Of a stretch of DNA of 64,000 bases, positions 38,259-50,446 are shown piece after piece. Source of the stretch: Mesodorylaimus sp. YZB2_4. Lineage: Eukaryota > Nematoda > Enoplea > Dorylaimida > Dorylaimidae. The position numbers were made by a program, and so were the translations under genes. Location: NCBI GenBank assembly GCA_030248295.1, contig JASANH010000838.1, positions 124,001 to 188,000 on the forward strand, written 5' to 3'. The notes under the pieces are model-generated. The model made no database searches. It was given only the letters and a program-made list of their open reading frames with translations, and was not told the origin of the DNA. Position 1 is the stretch's first letter, and every line of letters starts with the position of its first letter.

Positions 38259-39205
38259 TCACTTCCACTCGAAGGCCCCTTCGTCGGCGTACTTTTGTCG
38301 TCGTTGCAGGCTCTGCAGCACACCGATCATCCACTCGTAGTCGGGCTTGTCCTTGTACTGCATCTTGGCCAGGCGAGTGTAGAGCGTGCTGTATTCGGCG
38401 TCGACATCTTTGAGCAGTTGGGCGGCTGGGATCTTCCTCTTCATGCGGGCCACCTCGTCGTCGTCGTCCACGTCCACGTCGTTCCACGGCAATCGACTGG
38501 CCCGAAATTCGACCAGCACGTACATCAGGCTGAGCAGATCGTCGTGGCGTCCTTGTTCCAGGCCGTCGTGAACATTGATCGAAGCGTATCGCACAGTGCC
38601 ACGAAAGCCGACGCCTTGTCGAGCCGGGCGCAGATCCTTGTTCAACACGTCACTCGAGTAACGACGGGCCAAGCCGAAGTCGAGTATGTAGACCACGCGG
38701 CGGTCCATCTTCGTTCGACCGATGGCCAGGTTACCGGGCTTGACGTCGCGATGGATGAAACCAATATTGTGCAGATCCTCTAAGGCCTGAATTGAAGATC
38801 AAGCGTCAGACTGGAGCAGCCAGCAGTCAGTGGTTTTCTTACCTCGATGCACTGAACGGCCAAGCGGGCCACGGTGGCGGGCGAGAACTTCCGGTCGGGG
38901 CGGGATCGATGCAAGTCGGACAAGCTACGACCAACTAGCGTCATGACCAAGTAATTGAGCTTCCCATTCTGGCGGCCGCAGCCGAGGAAGGCGCACGCAT
39001 GTGGGCTACGTCCGCGAAGTTGCATCAACACGAACGCCTCCATTTTGAGCACCGAATTCTGGTCGCAAGCCTCGATCTTGATGGCGCAATCGTCGTTCGT
39101 CTTTTCGTCAATGGCATGGTACACCGCCCCGAAACCACCCTCGGCCAACTTTCGTATCACTCACCTGCCCACTTTTTGGTCTCGGTCCAGTTGCACATTC
39201 ACCAT
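38259..39205 (-). pseudogene. Tau-tubulin-kinase-like kinase 2 with in-frame TGA
   Basis: A TTBK-like Ser/Thr kinase in two exons, 39205..38843 and 38786..38259. The first exon starts MVNVQLDRDQKVGR, then hits TGA at 39163..39161. It continues directly in frame as VIRKLAEGGFGAVYHAIDE. Family members have Trp at this position (VGxW), so TGG to TGA is the simplest reading. The rest is intact: ATP Lys in CAIKIEA, catalytic loop IHRDVKPGNLAIGR, DFGLARRY, FRGTVRYASINVHDGLEQGRHDDL, about 296 codons in all. The TGA lies in AGGTGAGT, a perfect splice donor, but no acceptor would restore the glycine loop. The gene may be a pseudogene, a null allele, or carry an error. Translation from an internal start would lose only the N-terminal cap. 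Confidence 0.75.
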
Positions 39206-40588
39206 GCTGCCGCTCGTGGATCAGACCAGCGCCCAACCGACCGACTCTTGCCCGCTCGCAGCGACGACTGAAGGCCACAGAAGTGTAAAGGATGAGCGTC
39301 GTTTGGGTTCAGCAGTCCTGGAGCTGATGTCTAACTCCCCAGTCAGGGACGGTTTCGTGATGAAGCTTTGACATCCCTCACAGCCACAACACGGTTGGAG
39401 TGATCGAAACCAGGCTTGACATTGGGTCACCAGGGAACTTCATCCATCGGCTCACCTGAATCATCTCAGTCCGTTCTATTGATACGCTGAAAACACCAGA
39501 ATATCAAAGAGACAATAAAATCTGAATGGGCATGCTGCGCAATCTCTTCCTTGATCGAGCTCACTTCGTAGTAACTCTATTTTGCGTTTCTAGGTACAGC
39601 ACGGCTAGCTACATCACTGCGCATGTCACTACGGTCTACGAAGATATCAGAATCCTCTTATCTCTCAGTCTCTCTGTCTGAAATCGTGTAACAGGCAGCC
39701 AGCCGCAGACCATCAATCTTTTCAAAATCCCGCTCCTCACCTCCATATTTCATGTACTCTTCCTTCTCAGTTCCAACTTACATATGGAAAATCGAACAAA
39801 TGAAAACGCATAAAACAAAGCAACGACGATTTTGACCTCAACACGAACAAATGGGCTCAAAATAGAGCACACATAGCGATTAGGATATCCAAACTTGGTA
39901 CTGCGAAGAAAAACCACCAACAATCCTAAATTTGAACTACACCAATTCCTACCCACGTCAGTACGCGTGCAATAGCCGACATGTACAATAGCCACAAACC
40001 CCTAGAAAACAAACCGTAAGCGCTTGGCCGAAAAAAACTTAAATTCTGCTGCAAATAAAGCAGCCCGTGAAATTCATAACCGCCCACAGTCAAGACTGGT
40101 CCTTTCCTACTGGACGACAACTGAACGCACACACCAAAATCATCATGTTCTGCAAAGGCTAATTCAACGTTCTGTAGCATAGCTTGGCTTGTCGCCCATC
40201 ATTGTGCACTCTGAATGATTCGACATTAGTTGAGCTAACAAAGGGCTCAGTCACGGGTCAGCAACACTTCTTTGAAGGCCCATGAAACTGTGTCCTTTCT
40301 ACTCCTAGAGCTGGTCCTACGCCGCAACTCTGAGTAAACATGAAAGTGAATAACAGGAAATTTAGGAACAAATAAAACATTGCCGCAAGTAGAGCAGAAA
40401 CAAAGACTTCAGGTCTACGATCGTGATCACATCTGGAAGCTTGATGGTTTTTGCCATATTTTTTAGAGGCATCCGTACTTGTGGCTCCATGGAATTCTAT
40501 AAGTGCCAAACCTAGATGTCATAAATGAATGAGAGAAATACGTAAATGTCTAAAGACAGAGCGTAGGGCCCTAGCGGCAAGCTTCGCC
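39206..40588. other. Intergenic region
   Basis: The upstream flank of TTBK-like kinase 2, then A/T-rich DNA with short frames only. No gene or known repeat was recognised. Confidence 0.4.
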
Positions 40589-41308
40589 CTAAAGCCCCCC
40601 CCCCCCACATACATGGCATTGCACCATGCCATGATATCTCAAAGAGTAAGGAGACAAAGATTGGTATCGCTTCGCTTCCTATCATGCCTTAGCTTTTGGC
40701 CTGCCGATCAATAGCTTAACCTTAGCTAATGCGTTTTTGTATGCGCTTTTTGTACCAAATGCGACGCCCTTAGCCAACTTCAAAAAGCCTTAGACATGGA
40801 TCCTGACGTGGTGGAGGTCCTTCGTTGCCTGACTGATACGGCTGGTAGCCGCAGCCTTTTCAGACTCCCCAAGCGTGTAAGAATTACTCTGTGTGATACT
40901 GGCTGATTCTTTTCGATCTCGTATGAAACCTGCGTTTTCGATTCACGAGCTTGGCGCGTGAGGAGATGGGCCATGTTCGAAGTGGGCTTTCATAGCGCGC
41001 GAGACTACAGCGCGGTGTAGATAAGGTTCTATCGCTTAAAACGGAGGCAACTCATGCTGGAGCAAACTTTTCAGCTCATTTTTTGTTCGCTTTAGTCGGC
41101 ACAGCAGCTGCACAACAGGGACATCACGATCGCACGTCACCACGCATCACATTGACGATCTCTCGGCATCTTTCATTTCGGGGGCTCCTCTTCTGACTTT
41201 GGCGACTTTTCTCCAGCCTTCGGCGGGTCCGCTTTCGCGACCTTGGCTTTCGATTTTAGTTGCTGAAACGAGAAACTATGCTGGCGGGAAACCTTGAGAG
41301 ACGATATC
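40589..41308 (-). repeat. Inverted duplication, left arm
   Basis: On the minus strand this copies 63281-64000. It covers the last intron, terminal exon and 3' flank of the PP1 gene, including the shared stretch CGATATCGTCTCTC.. through AAGTCGCCAAAG and on to ACATACATGGCATTGCACC. By eye the arms differ by scattered substitutions and a few small indels. The right arm runs off the window, so the full length is unknown. Confidence 0.85.
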
Positions 41309-42238
41309 GGCAGGTTTGGAATCAGTTTTCTGCCGTCGTTGCTCAAGAATGGGTGGCCGGTCGATGAGACGTTTTCTGCTCGGAAGACCCTCTCCATTTG
41401 GCAGCGGAACCCGCACACGTTGATCAGAACGAGTCGAGGGTCGGCCTTGTTCAGGAAGAACGTTTGCATCTTTCTCTCGGCGTAGTTGTACAAAAGGGCT
41501 TCCATGAAGCCGACGACGTGCTTGGCCCGAGCGTTCAGATCGTCCATGACTTCTTCTCGCTTCTTCGAGTTCCTGTCGAACGGTACCATTTCCATAACGC
41601 TCATTCATCAAATCGAACTTTCGACGGTATTCGGGGCAGTAGGCGTCCGTTTGCTTCTTCGGGGCGTAGAGCCGGGTGCCGAGCCGCCAGCCACGTTCTG
41701 GGCCACCGAGAGCCTGTGGAGAAATGGTGGCAGTCAGAAGGAGGAGAGCTTCTTCGACGATGCTGTCTGGCAGCGAGGGGAAAAAGGACAGTTCGCATTT
41801 GGGCACGGGTTACGTTCTTCGCTGCATCGTAGTAGGGACCGAATGAAACTTGAAGTGCAGACGGGAAGGCCAAGAAGGTCTTTCGGGCGTGCATGGTGCC
41901 GCGCCAACGATACACGTTCAGAGCGAAGAAAAAGAAAGACCTGCGTAAGGTTTTAATGAAACAATGAGAAAGAAATAAACACACGGGACTTACGTCGACT
42001 GAAGAGAGATCAGGATCGGTTCTCTGGTGGGCATCGGAAGAGGAATGGTTCGCAGAAATGTGTCCACTCTGCTAGTTTTCTATTGTTTCGACGGTTTCTC
42101 TGACTTACTTTTTTGTCGTCGGCAGCAGGTACAGATCGAAATGGCGAGCACGAAGGTCAGGAACGTGGCGAACATTGGCGCGAACGGTTTAAATAAACTG
42201 TCCGAAGACTCGGTGTCCAGCACACGCAGCGGAGCCAT
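41173..42238 (-). pseudogene. Unknown membrane protein gene with PP1-derived C-terminus
   Basis: Exon 1 (42238..42109) starts MAPLRVLDTESSDSLF and has one membrane helix (MFATFLTFVLAISICTCC). A second block (about 41990-41830) reads FFFFALNVYRWRGTMHARK and SALQVSFGPYYDAAKN. A third, after a ttctccacag acceptor at about 41710, reads GGPERGWRLGTRLYAPKK and YRRKFDLMNERYGN. Here, near 41585, the frame must shift by one base to reach MDDLNARAKHVVGFMEALLYN and MQTFFLNKADPRLVLINVCG. The last part, [19 protein letters not shown], is the PP1 terminal exon acquired through the inverted duplication. The sequence just before it ([10 protein letters not shown]) is PP1 intron DNA read as codons. I do not recognise the rest. 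The frameshift may be real or an error, and exon limits are approximate. Confidence 0.5.
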
Positions 42239-43869
42239 GGCGCAAAGCGATGCTGCGGCGTCAAATGTGCGATTACGCGAAGGTTTGCGACTGGCAAGGC
42301 AGGATTTCTTACGACAAGGGAATCCTGTAGCGTAAAGTACCCTACGCGCATTAGTAACGTTGTTGGTAGGTATACATATTTCTGATGGACGCCAAGAAAG
42401 CGTTTGATCGACCAGCCAATGAGGGCAACCAAATACACACCCTTCCCCCCTCCACTAAGCCAAATAAACCTATTACACATCAGTACCAGCGTCCCAGCTA
42501 ATAGCGGACTAGAAGGGAGGGTCTTCGGGGCCTTCCTTTCCGACTGGGCTTTCACCAGCTTCCTGCCTCCAGTCGTTCGTGTCCCACATTGACGGTACAG
42601 AATGAGTCGACCAGAGCCAGGTATGCAGCACGAGCAGCGGACCACCGGTACAGTACATCGCCATCAAGACCAATTTCCACTCTGACAATGAGAATAGGTG
42701 ACTAAAGAGCCGGTCCAAACCGGGAAAGAACTGCTGCCTTCCAGTCAGTGTTGCTGGATACACTAATGCGGAACCGTAAACCGCCGCGGCTCCCTTCAAA
42801 TAGTAATTTGATAAGTTGGCTCAGTTGGTAACTAGTATGATACATTATGACTTGTTTTGATTGGCTGTTGTGACTTTGATGCGAGCTCGCAATCTTCAGC
42901 AGATTGTTTATTTCGTTTATGATGTTGCCCCACTCCATTTACTCTCCAACAAAAAGATTTGCAGGTGCCCTGAGTGAGCTTCGGACTCCTCATGTTCATG
43001 TTCACGCTGAACCACATCACAAAACGCTTATGCGCACTCGAGGGTGAAGGGACACATTGCACGCGAAAGCACTCGAGGGTGAAGGCACTAAAGCTCGCGA
43101 TCAACATTTTGCACCAAATTTGTCATTCAGGGTTATCTGAGCCTCTTGATGTTCTAACGTGTAGTACCGATGCTGACGAGTGCAAAAAACTGGCATTAAA
43201 CATTCCTATTGTATATATACGGGTATATACAGCAGTTTCCCTCTTGCTTCTTTTTCAGTTAAGATCCCTACTATGAAGCTGATGTGAGCATACAGTGTGC
43301 TGAGGCACGCGATGAGCATGCTGTAAGCTTTTAAAGGACAATGCGCAATTCTAGGCCATCGTCAGTTCATTCTGATGCCACCGGTTGCTCTGTGGGGGGG
43401 GGCGGGGGGGGCCGCCCCAATGTACTGTATGTATGCTCTAATAAGTTCGAGTATTCACTGCATTCAAAGAAGAGATTGTTCTCTAACTTCTTCTCAGTCT
43501 GAATAATGCTACTTCTGTGCGCCTATACATACTTAATAAAAGCGTATTAGATTTCGCCCTCCAGCAGCAACTTGAGGCTGTCAGATAAAACGAGGCATGC
43601 GTTGCGAAAAGTGTCCCATTGCCAGAGAACAGGAGACCATCATCTCTATCCCAGTCCCCCTGCCGCAGCGACTGCTATGCTTGTGGATCTTTCGCGGGCG
43701 CACAAATCAATAAAAACGGAGAAGCGTGCAGTCTGGCACGTGGTCTAGTGTCTGTTTATAACAGAACCTAAGATAGAGACGAAACCATTATGAGTAGATA
43801 AAACACACAAGAATAAATTTACAGGAGAATGCGCACTGATACGTTGTGTGCAAGCAGCTCTAGTGCAGT
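42239..43869. other. Intergenic region with repeat fragments
   Basis: A minus-strand frame at 42509-42799 includes a hydrophobic WKLVLMAMYCTGGPLLVLHTW, but has no splice or family support. A SINE family A tail lies near 42985-43060. A mixed G tract lies at 43395-43413. No gene is called. Confidence 0.4.
42985..43060 (-). mobile_element. SINE family A, 3' fragment
   Basis: It shares the body and tail of the full SINE: (CATGTT)n, ACCACATCAC.AAACGCTTATGCGC and ACTCGAGGGTGAAGGGACACA on the plus strand. A short internal part (ACTCGAGGGTGAAGG) is repeated just beyond. The tRNA head is absent. Confidence 0.6.
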
Positions 43870-44553
43870 CTATTCCAACTGACCACATTCGACAATCCTC
43901 ACACCATTCGATTTTGGTATGCCCGACTCTGTTCCAAAATCGTTGCACACCTTCTCCAATAAGTCTAGCCCTTTGGTAACTTTTCCAAAAGGCACGTAAA
44001 AACCATCCATCCACGGTGTCGGTTGCACAGTCAGGAAAAACTAAAAAAGCACAGCCATGTAGTGCATCAATAGAGAGCATAGCGCACACATTAGACTTAC
44101 TTGAGAGCTGTTCGAGTTGGGTCCATGGTTGGCCATGGACAACACCCCCGCGCAATCGTGTTTAAGGCCGGTCTTCTCATCAGGGAACGTCTCGCCGTAA
44201 ATGGACATACCCCCTGTGCCGTTGCGATTGATCACATCACCTCCACACAGGTACGTTTTCGGCACAATTCGATGAAAGATTGTCCCGCTGTAGTGCAATC
44301 GGTCATCTGAAAGGCATTGCATACATCGCTGAAATCCTCTGTCAATGTCAAGTTTGCACTCACCAACGGTCTTCCTATGGCTACCAGTACACAGAGCCAA
44401 AAAGTTAGCACTGGTTCTGGGCGCTCTTTCCATATCTAATTCCAAGACTACCCTTCCCAGTGGCATTCCATCAGCCGCAATATCCAGGAATACACGCGGG
44501 TTTGCCGTCGTCTCCAACGACGTGGCTGATTCTTGAGGACTATTATGGACCAT
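43870..44553 (-). CDS. Cyclophilin-type peptidyl-prolyl isomerase, divergent
   Basis: A single-domain cyclophilin. Three exons join in frame: 44553..44364, 44306..44101 and 44040..43870, giving 188 aa. It reads VFLDIAADGMPLGRVVLEL, FLALCTG, TIFHRIVPKTYLCGGDV, NGTGGMSIYGETFPDE, LSMANHGPNSNSSQFF, GFYVPFGKVTKG and ends ECGQLE. The catalytic Arg (FHRIVP) is kept, and a Trp (PTPWMDG) matches the cyclosporin-contact Trp. Several other pocket residues are replaced: the FMCQ stretch of cyclophilin A is TYLC, and the His of GKHVVF is Tyr. Catalysis may therefore be weak. An in-frame ATG at 44700 would add about 49 residues with a basic, hydrophobic character. I chose the ATG at 44553, where homology begins nearby. 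Confidence 0.9.
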
Positions 44554-44700
44554 GGTCGCAGCAAAAATAGTCGACTTTACTTTAAACTTCTTTAGTAGAG
44601 CGAAAACCGTGTTTGTGGCAGGCGAGCCCAATCGACTTTTATATTGGTGAAAGGGGAAGTTCGATGCGTGCATAACGTCGAGAGCGACGAGGGAAAACAT

Positions 44701-47422
44701 GAGTCTGTTTGCCTGAGTTTGCTGCGTGCTGCGTGAGAATTAGCCCAGACGAAGGGCTGGCAATACATCAAAAAAGGATCACGTGAGCTGTTTCTGTCCG
44801 TATCAGTTTTTCCGACAAAGGCCTATTCACTAAGTATAGATAATGTGAGGCAGACTGCTGGGCCTGTCCGGGACAGCGTATTTGGGTGCAAAGTGTATGT
44901 CACAGACGACGCAGCAATTGTTGTCGTGAAAGCGTAGAATGACAGGCAACACCAACAAACAGCAAAAATCTAAACGCTGTCTGCAATGTTACGAGCTCGT
45001 GGTGGCAAGGCCATGTCAACGCAGTGTGTACATTTATGCTGTGCCTAATGAATCAGGCTACCAGATGTTAGCGTCAAATGCGGGTGCTTATGCGAGGGTC
45101 TCTCCAGGCTCCGTGAAACTCCTGAGTAGAATGAAAAATGCGAGGAGTCTCCCAGCCCATTTTAGGGAAAAAAAACACAGGCCACGCAAAGAAATTTTTA
45201 CCGATAGGCCTCCTAAATGCAACACTTCCTGGGCGCGCCCCTGAATGAAATGGCAACAACGAATGATTAGCAATCGGAAAGATAATTCAAATAATTGAAG
45301 TTTGATTCCCGCTGGCCCACGTTTAGTTTAAAACACATGTACAGTACGTGTATTCTTGCTTTTTCTTGTTCCTCAGCACCCCGTACGTCCAAAGAAAGTA
45401 GTGTTGTTTTTATAGGAGAGATAAGCAAGAATCATTACTGTTCCCGCGATACGACTGATCCTCCTTTCAGTACGCGAGAATGAATCATCCAATATTGGGT
45501 ACAGAAAGAGCCCTGAAGTGCCTACTCTGTTAGCACATAATTTTTGGAAATGAACAAAAATGATGATTCTTGAACTTTCTTTCAGTCTTGTCACGCAGCC
45601 TTGCGATCTTGTCTCTAGCCGCGTCTTCCTCAACATTGCCTCTGCCTATATCACGACACATCGACAGCCAGGGCATTACCAGGAAGCAACTCTGCTCGAT
45701 CGCCGTCAACCTGATAAACGAGGATCTCTAAAATGCAGTAATATGGCTGGGTTTATGTTAGTGGAAGGTACCACGGGAGCTCTTGCACCAGACCAGAAAC
45801 CACATTAGCAACACAATCTTCTGACATGGTCCGTGGCTAAAACATCACCCGTAAGGGTGATGTGGGTGATGCAAAAGCCCGACTATAGCTCCATCTAGAA
45901 GATCAAATGACGAGCCTAAGATTATTCGAAATTCCTCAGTGTGGCACTGCCCTCGCTGATCCATGCTTCTTGTGAACCCTAACTCAAAGAAGCCTGCAAG
46001 GAAGATTGACATACTTATTGTTGGTACCTACGTTGATTAAAGTTTAATTTCCGTAACTTTAAGATCACGTCAAACCTTTTCTTCAATATGGGTGATGTGC
46101 AGAGACTGCTTTGCCTGCAGCATGTTGTATTTGGAAAACAAAAGGACGCTTGGACAGATCCAGCTATTGCTCAGGTCTCAGTATTCCCTACCCATCTTCC
46201 ATCTTTGGTGCTCATGAAGCAAGTTCTACCAGCCACAGTTTGATCACAGAGGACTCCTAAGAAACAAATTAGGCTGTCTGCACTATCAGTCTTTAAAATT
46301 ATCTAATCTGTGGTTATGACAAGGGCCAAATGGACAGGGCAGGACCTAAGTCGACTTTACTCTGCGAATTTTGGTTTATTGATGCTGTATGCGATAAGGT
46401 GGCGTGCTTAACTTGATACCATGGCAAGAAACGAGCATCGGAAGTGAAGTTTACTTGGAAAAGTATGACAAAAATGCGTTAAGTACAAGGTTTGTTAGGT
46501 TTGTGGGAGACAGACACTGGCTTGTATTTGGCTTTTCATGAGTAAAGTCTGACTTTGAGTGAGTAGGGTCTGTGACGCAGATCAACATTTCGTTTAGAAA
46601 CATTTCATGCGTTGTATTTGCGGTAGAATATTACTGGTTGGTACATGAATATCTTTCGGAGTCATGCATAAAGGATAAGAAAACGGCCTGCATTGACTTA
46701 TGTGTTTAAACGAATGTTGTATTTCTACTTCTCGGCCCATGCAAATGAGTTGCTATGGAAGGCGTGCTTATTAGTTAGTCGGATGCCCAGCAGTAAATGC
46801 TGACAATGAGTCAAACTCGAAAATTGGGGGCACATATTTTAGTTGAAACTGCCATTTCCAAAAATGTCTCGCAAAAACACTAAGTACCTATTTTAAAAAG
46901 AAAACCCTACTCAAGTGTCATAACTGCTGAGGATATTGTCTGCTGTTCGGCATAGTCTCTGCTAAACTTGTTTCGTTCGCGGACAAACCTAATATGACAG
47001 TTTTAGTTGGACTTTGGAGCAGTCAATGCCCGAAAGGGATAAGAGGCAGAATGGTCCAGATCATACCTGTTGTTATATCCCTATATCATTCGCATCAGTT
47101 CAAGTATGGCATTATTTTCTGCACATCTATTTTACGTGGTTACGCTAAACCTCTGCATGGGATAAAAAGTCGAACTCGGGGTGCCATTATTCGACCGGGT
47201 TAGGCATCCGAGACAGAGGCGTATCCTTTTTCTGGTTTTTGTTCTTGTAACCAGATGCGCAAATATCGAGTGTTCGCTGCACTGCGTCTTAGAAACTGGT
47301 TTTAGTGTTAAATTAACCCCAACTATGGCGCAAATATAATCGTGCCTTCAGCAGGTATCAGTATCGTACAAGGATCCAACAAAAGTAGAAGGCGCGTGAC
47401 ATCGAAAAGCAAAATTTTCGTC
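44701..47422. other. Intergenic region
   Basis: Short frames only. A perfect 9-bp hairpin (ACATCACCC / GGGTGATGT) lies at about 45846-45867 and resembles the element B hairpin. The last 200 bp should include the promoter of the downstream membrane protein gene. Confidence 0.4.
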
Positions 47423-50400
47423 ATGTTTACGCTCTATGTCCTATTGACCATTCTTGTAGTGGTCAGTGCTGGTAAGGAAAATAAACTCGGTACGGTACAC
47501 ATTTTAACCCAAATTTATTTTTTAGAAGGTCAATCTGATCAGTTTTATCCGAATTGCGATTTGATAGTTAACAGTTACTCATTCGTGGACAGAAATGACG
47601 ACGGTACTGTAAACATCACTTATTCATGGGAGAGAAATATCGAAAATTATGACAAGATCGAGGGGCCTGTGACACAATACGTAGTACGCCATGGGCCAGT
47701 TGTGAGGGATCAGCCGATCGAAGCGAGGTTCAAGCAGGTGGAATCAGTAAGGAGACAGTGCTAAGATAGAGAGCACCAATAGATCTAGATATATTCGTCT
47801 CAGGATAATGATGCAGTCGTTCTGCCGAATGTACAACCAACAGACGAATACTTCATTCAAGTGTGTGCTGTGAGCAATACATATCGATTCCTGTTTAAAG
47901 ATGGTGTTTGGGATCACGCCCGGAGCGAATCATTGGATTTAAGTCTGTACAAAACAGACGATAAATCTCAGACTACTCCTTATCAGCCAACTACAGACGG
48001 TAAGTGTGCTGAAGAATCTTTACAGACCATATCTACAGTAGCCCAATCGCCCTCATATTAGTTACGCCCACATTCGTTCCACGATGCGATTTGGTGCAGA
48101 CCAGTTACGTGTCCGTTGTTGCTGATCGAAACACCAAAACTTTGTCTGTGCGATTCTTGTGGGACAAGAAAGAATCGTCGTACGAGACCCTGAATGGAAA
48201 AATCAAAGGTTACTTGGTACGCCACGGTCGCACTCACAATGGCCTCATTGACGAAATTGATGCTCGATATTTGCCCCTGGACGATGTATGAGAATGTGAT
48301 TGCCCCCTGTTTCAGAATTTCTACTAACTACAGTAAACCATTTTAGGACACCGTCTTATTTACACTGACCAACCTCCCACCAGACGTCAGTTACGGACTT
48401 CAAATGTGCGCCATGGTCGATAATCAGGAGTTGGGCGACGATCCAGGTTACTTTGACTGGAATAAGAAAGCTTGGACTGGTACCCTAGATTTGGACTCGT
48501 ACGAATCCTACGGCTCGTGGGATTCTGATGAAACAAAGGAGTCTAACCAAAGCACCGAAATGCCAGAGCGCAAGGGCCTGGAGAATATCAAAGTGTTCGA
48601 TCCTCGATGCGATTTGGTCCAAGTGAGCCATGTATCTATCGGTGCGAATCTAATCACCGAACAGTTAATAGTTGATTTTGGATGGGATAAGAAGCAATCA
48701 TCCTACGATGCCATCGGCCAATTCAATCACTACTTGGTTAGACATGGACCAAATCCTGACGGAAACGAAATACCTGAACCTGACGCGCGCTATTTGATTG
48801 TGGATAAAGTAAGGCTCCACTTTTCTACCTCATTCTATATTAGAACTCAATTGGTTCAGGATGCGACACACTTCTTGTTGACCGAAGTTCCAGCTGGAGG
48901 CAACTACGCTCTTCAAGTCTGCGCCATCTTGGACGATGACATAGGCATCGACGGATCGTTCGATTGGAAGAACAAAGCCTGGCTCGGTGGTATGAACCTG
49001 ACGAATCTTGAATCGTACGGAGCTTGGGTGGACGATAGTTTGAATGTCGGTCTTGATGACAACGACGACAACTCGAATGTTGGGGACGAGGATGCCACCG
49101 AGTCTGAGTCGGTGGTAAGGTCTTGTCTGATAGTTAACTCTCTCTAACATGCTACAATTTTAAACCCCAGGGGGCTTTTTTCAAGCCTCTTACCGGAGGG
49201 GCTTATTCGACGGACATATCAGAGGGAGTCTTACGACTACGAAGTTTCGATGACCTTTCTGATGGTACTCTACTCATCCATTAATTATCCAGTTTGACAA
49301 CTCCGCTCACCATAGGGGGATCTGCGGGACTTATTTTCCTCATGGGGATGGGGTCTAATCGTAAGAGGGGCATGTAACCGGCATTCCTCCCCCCCCCCCG
49401 CTTAAGTCCACTCCGCATGGCGTTTCATCTATCTGCATACAGTATTTTGCATCAGGAGTTTCTTGTCCAAGATCCTTCAGTGTGTCATCTCTCACCATCT
49501 GGGCGCGCTGGTTTCAGGCGCATTCGATGGGGGGGGGGGGGGGGCATAATCGAACATTCCCGGTTTCTACAAACCTCGTTTTAGGAAACAACTGATGCTC
49601 CTGGACCTTTGGAAAAACTGGAAAATAGGATTCGGGATGACCCCATTGTGAAGAAAGCTATCAGCCTGGTAAGAATCATGATTTCACTCGTCTTCCATCT
49701 CAAGACACCGTACAAACTTGAATTCTATTGACTCCCCAACCCGGTGTTATTGGACTTTGCGCCAGTGTACACAAAAGACCTGTTCTTTAGGTTTGTCAGG
49801 CACAGATTTTTGTGAAGTCTTAGGCGTGTTCACCAGGATCTTACGACGGGTGGTTTCTTGCCGCGAATGGCAAAAATAGAAAAACTTGCGTGAATGGGCA
49901 AGAAACCACCTGCAACTACTTACCACCTGCAAATCAGACCCTCTGAAATTAGGGATATAGGTCTGCCACAATAATGCAATATTGAAGGTCCGCTTTCAGT
50001 TCTCTGGTACATTACGTACACCATCAGGGGACCTGTTTTTTTGGCACTTACAGTTTGGTCTGGCTACCATCCGCATCCAGGTGTAAGGCGGAAAATACAT
50101 ATAAGTGCAGCCAGACAGGTCTCTCGTGCATAAACAACAGCCGCCCAGTGGCCATCACGATACACACACAATACAGTACAATAAAAAAGGTAGCCTGAGC
50201 GGGAGTCGAACTCACGAACTAGACTCTACTGGTATAAGAGCACAGGGCGTTGTCCCATGGTTTTGTAAAGGCTCATATCTTTTTCAGGGATCTGACTACG
50301 GCATTATCCTGCTTGTGGTAGCCATCGTCAGCATCGTTCTTATCGTCGTCGCTTGCACTTGGCTGGTTTTCATTAGAAAGCGTCGAAACCCCAAACTGGT

Positions 50401-50446
50401 CGCTATGATGGGAGAAGGTCCAACGAGTGGAATGGCATTGCCTTGA
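47423..50446 (+). CDS. Type I membrane protein with three FN3-like modules
   Basis: Not a family I can name. Eight exons join in frame: 47423..47471, 47526..47746, 47804..47999, 48062..48285, 48347..48808, 48860..49114, 49585..49668 and 50288..50446, giving 549 aa. The start MFTLYVLLTILVVVSAE is a signal peptide. Three tandem modules follow, each with CDLxxxSxxS, then (Y/L)VVRHGP or YLVRHG, then QVCA/QMCA near its end. Each module therefore has two conserved cysteines, and the build suggests a fibronectin III-like or cytokine-receptor-like fold. Modules 2 and 3 add YGSWD/YGAWV and FDWNKKAW/FDWKNKAW. An acidic linker (NVGLDDNDDNSNVGDED) leads to a helix YGIILLVVAIVSIVLIVVACTWLVF and a short basic tail (RKRRNPK). 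The same phase-0 intron falls inside every module. Confidence 0.85.

Noticed and set aside
42509..42799. Minus-strand frame with a membrane-helix-like segment
   Set aside because: No splice signals or repeats in relatives seen, and it overlaps other open frames; it was not separable from chance.
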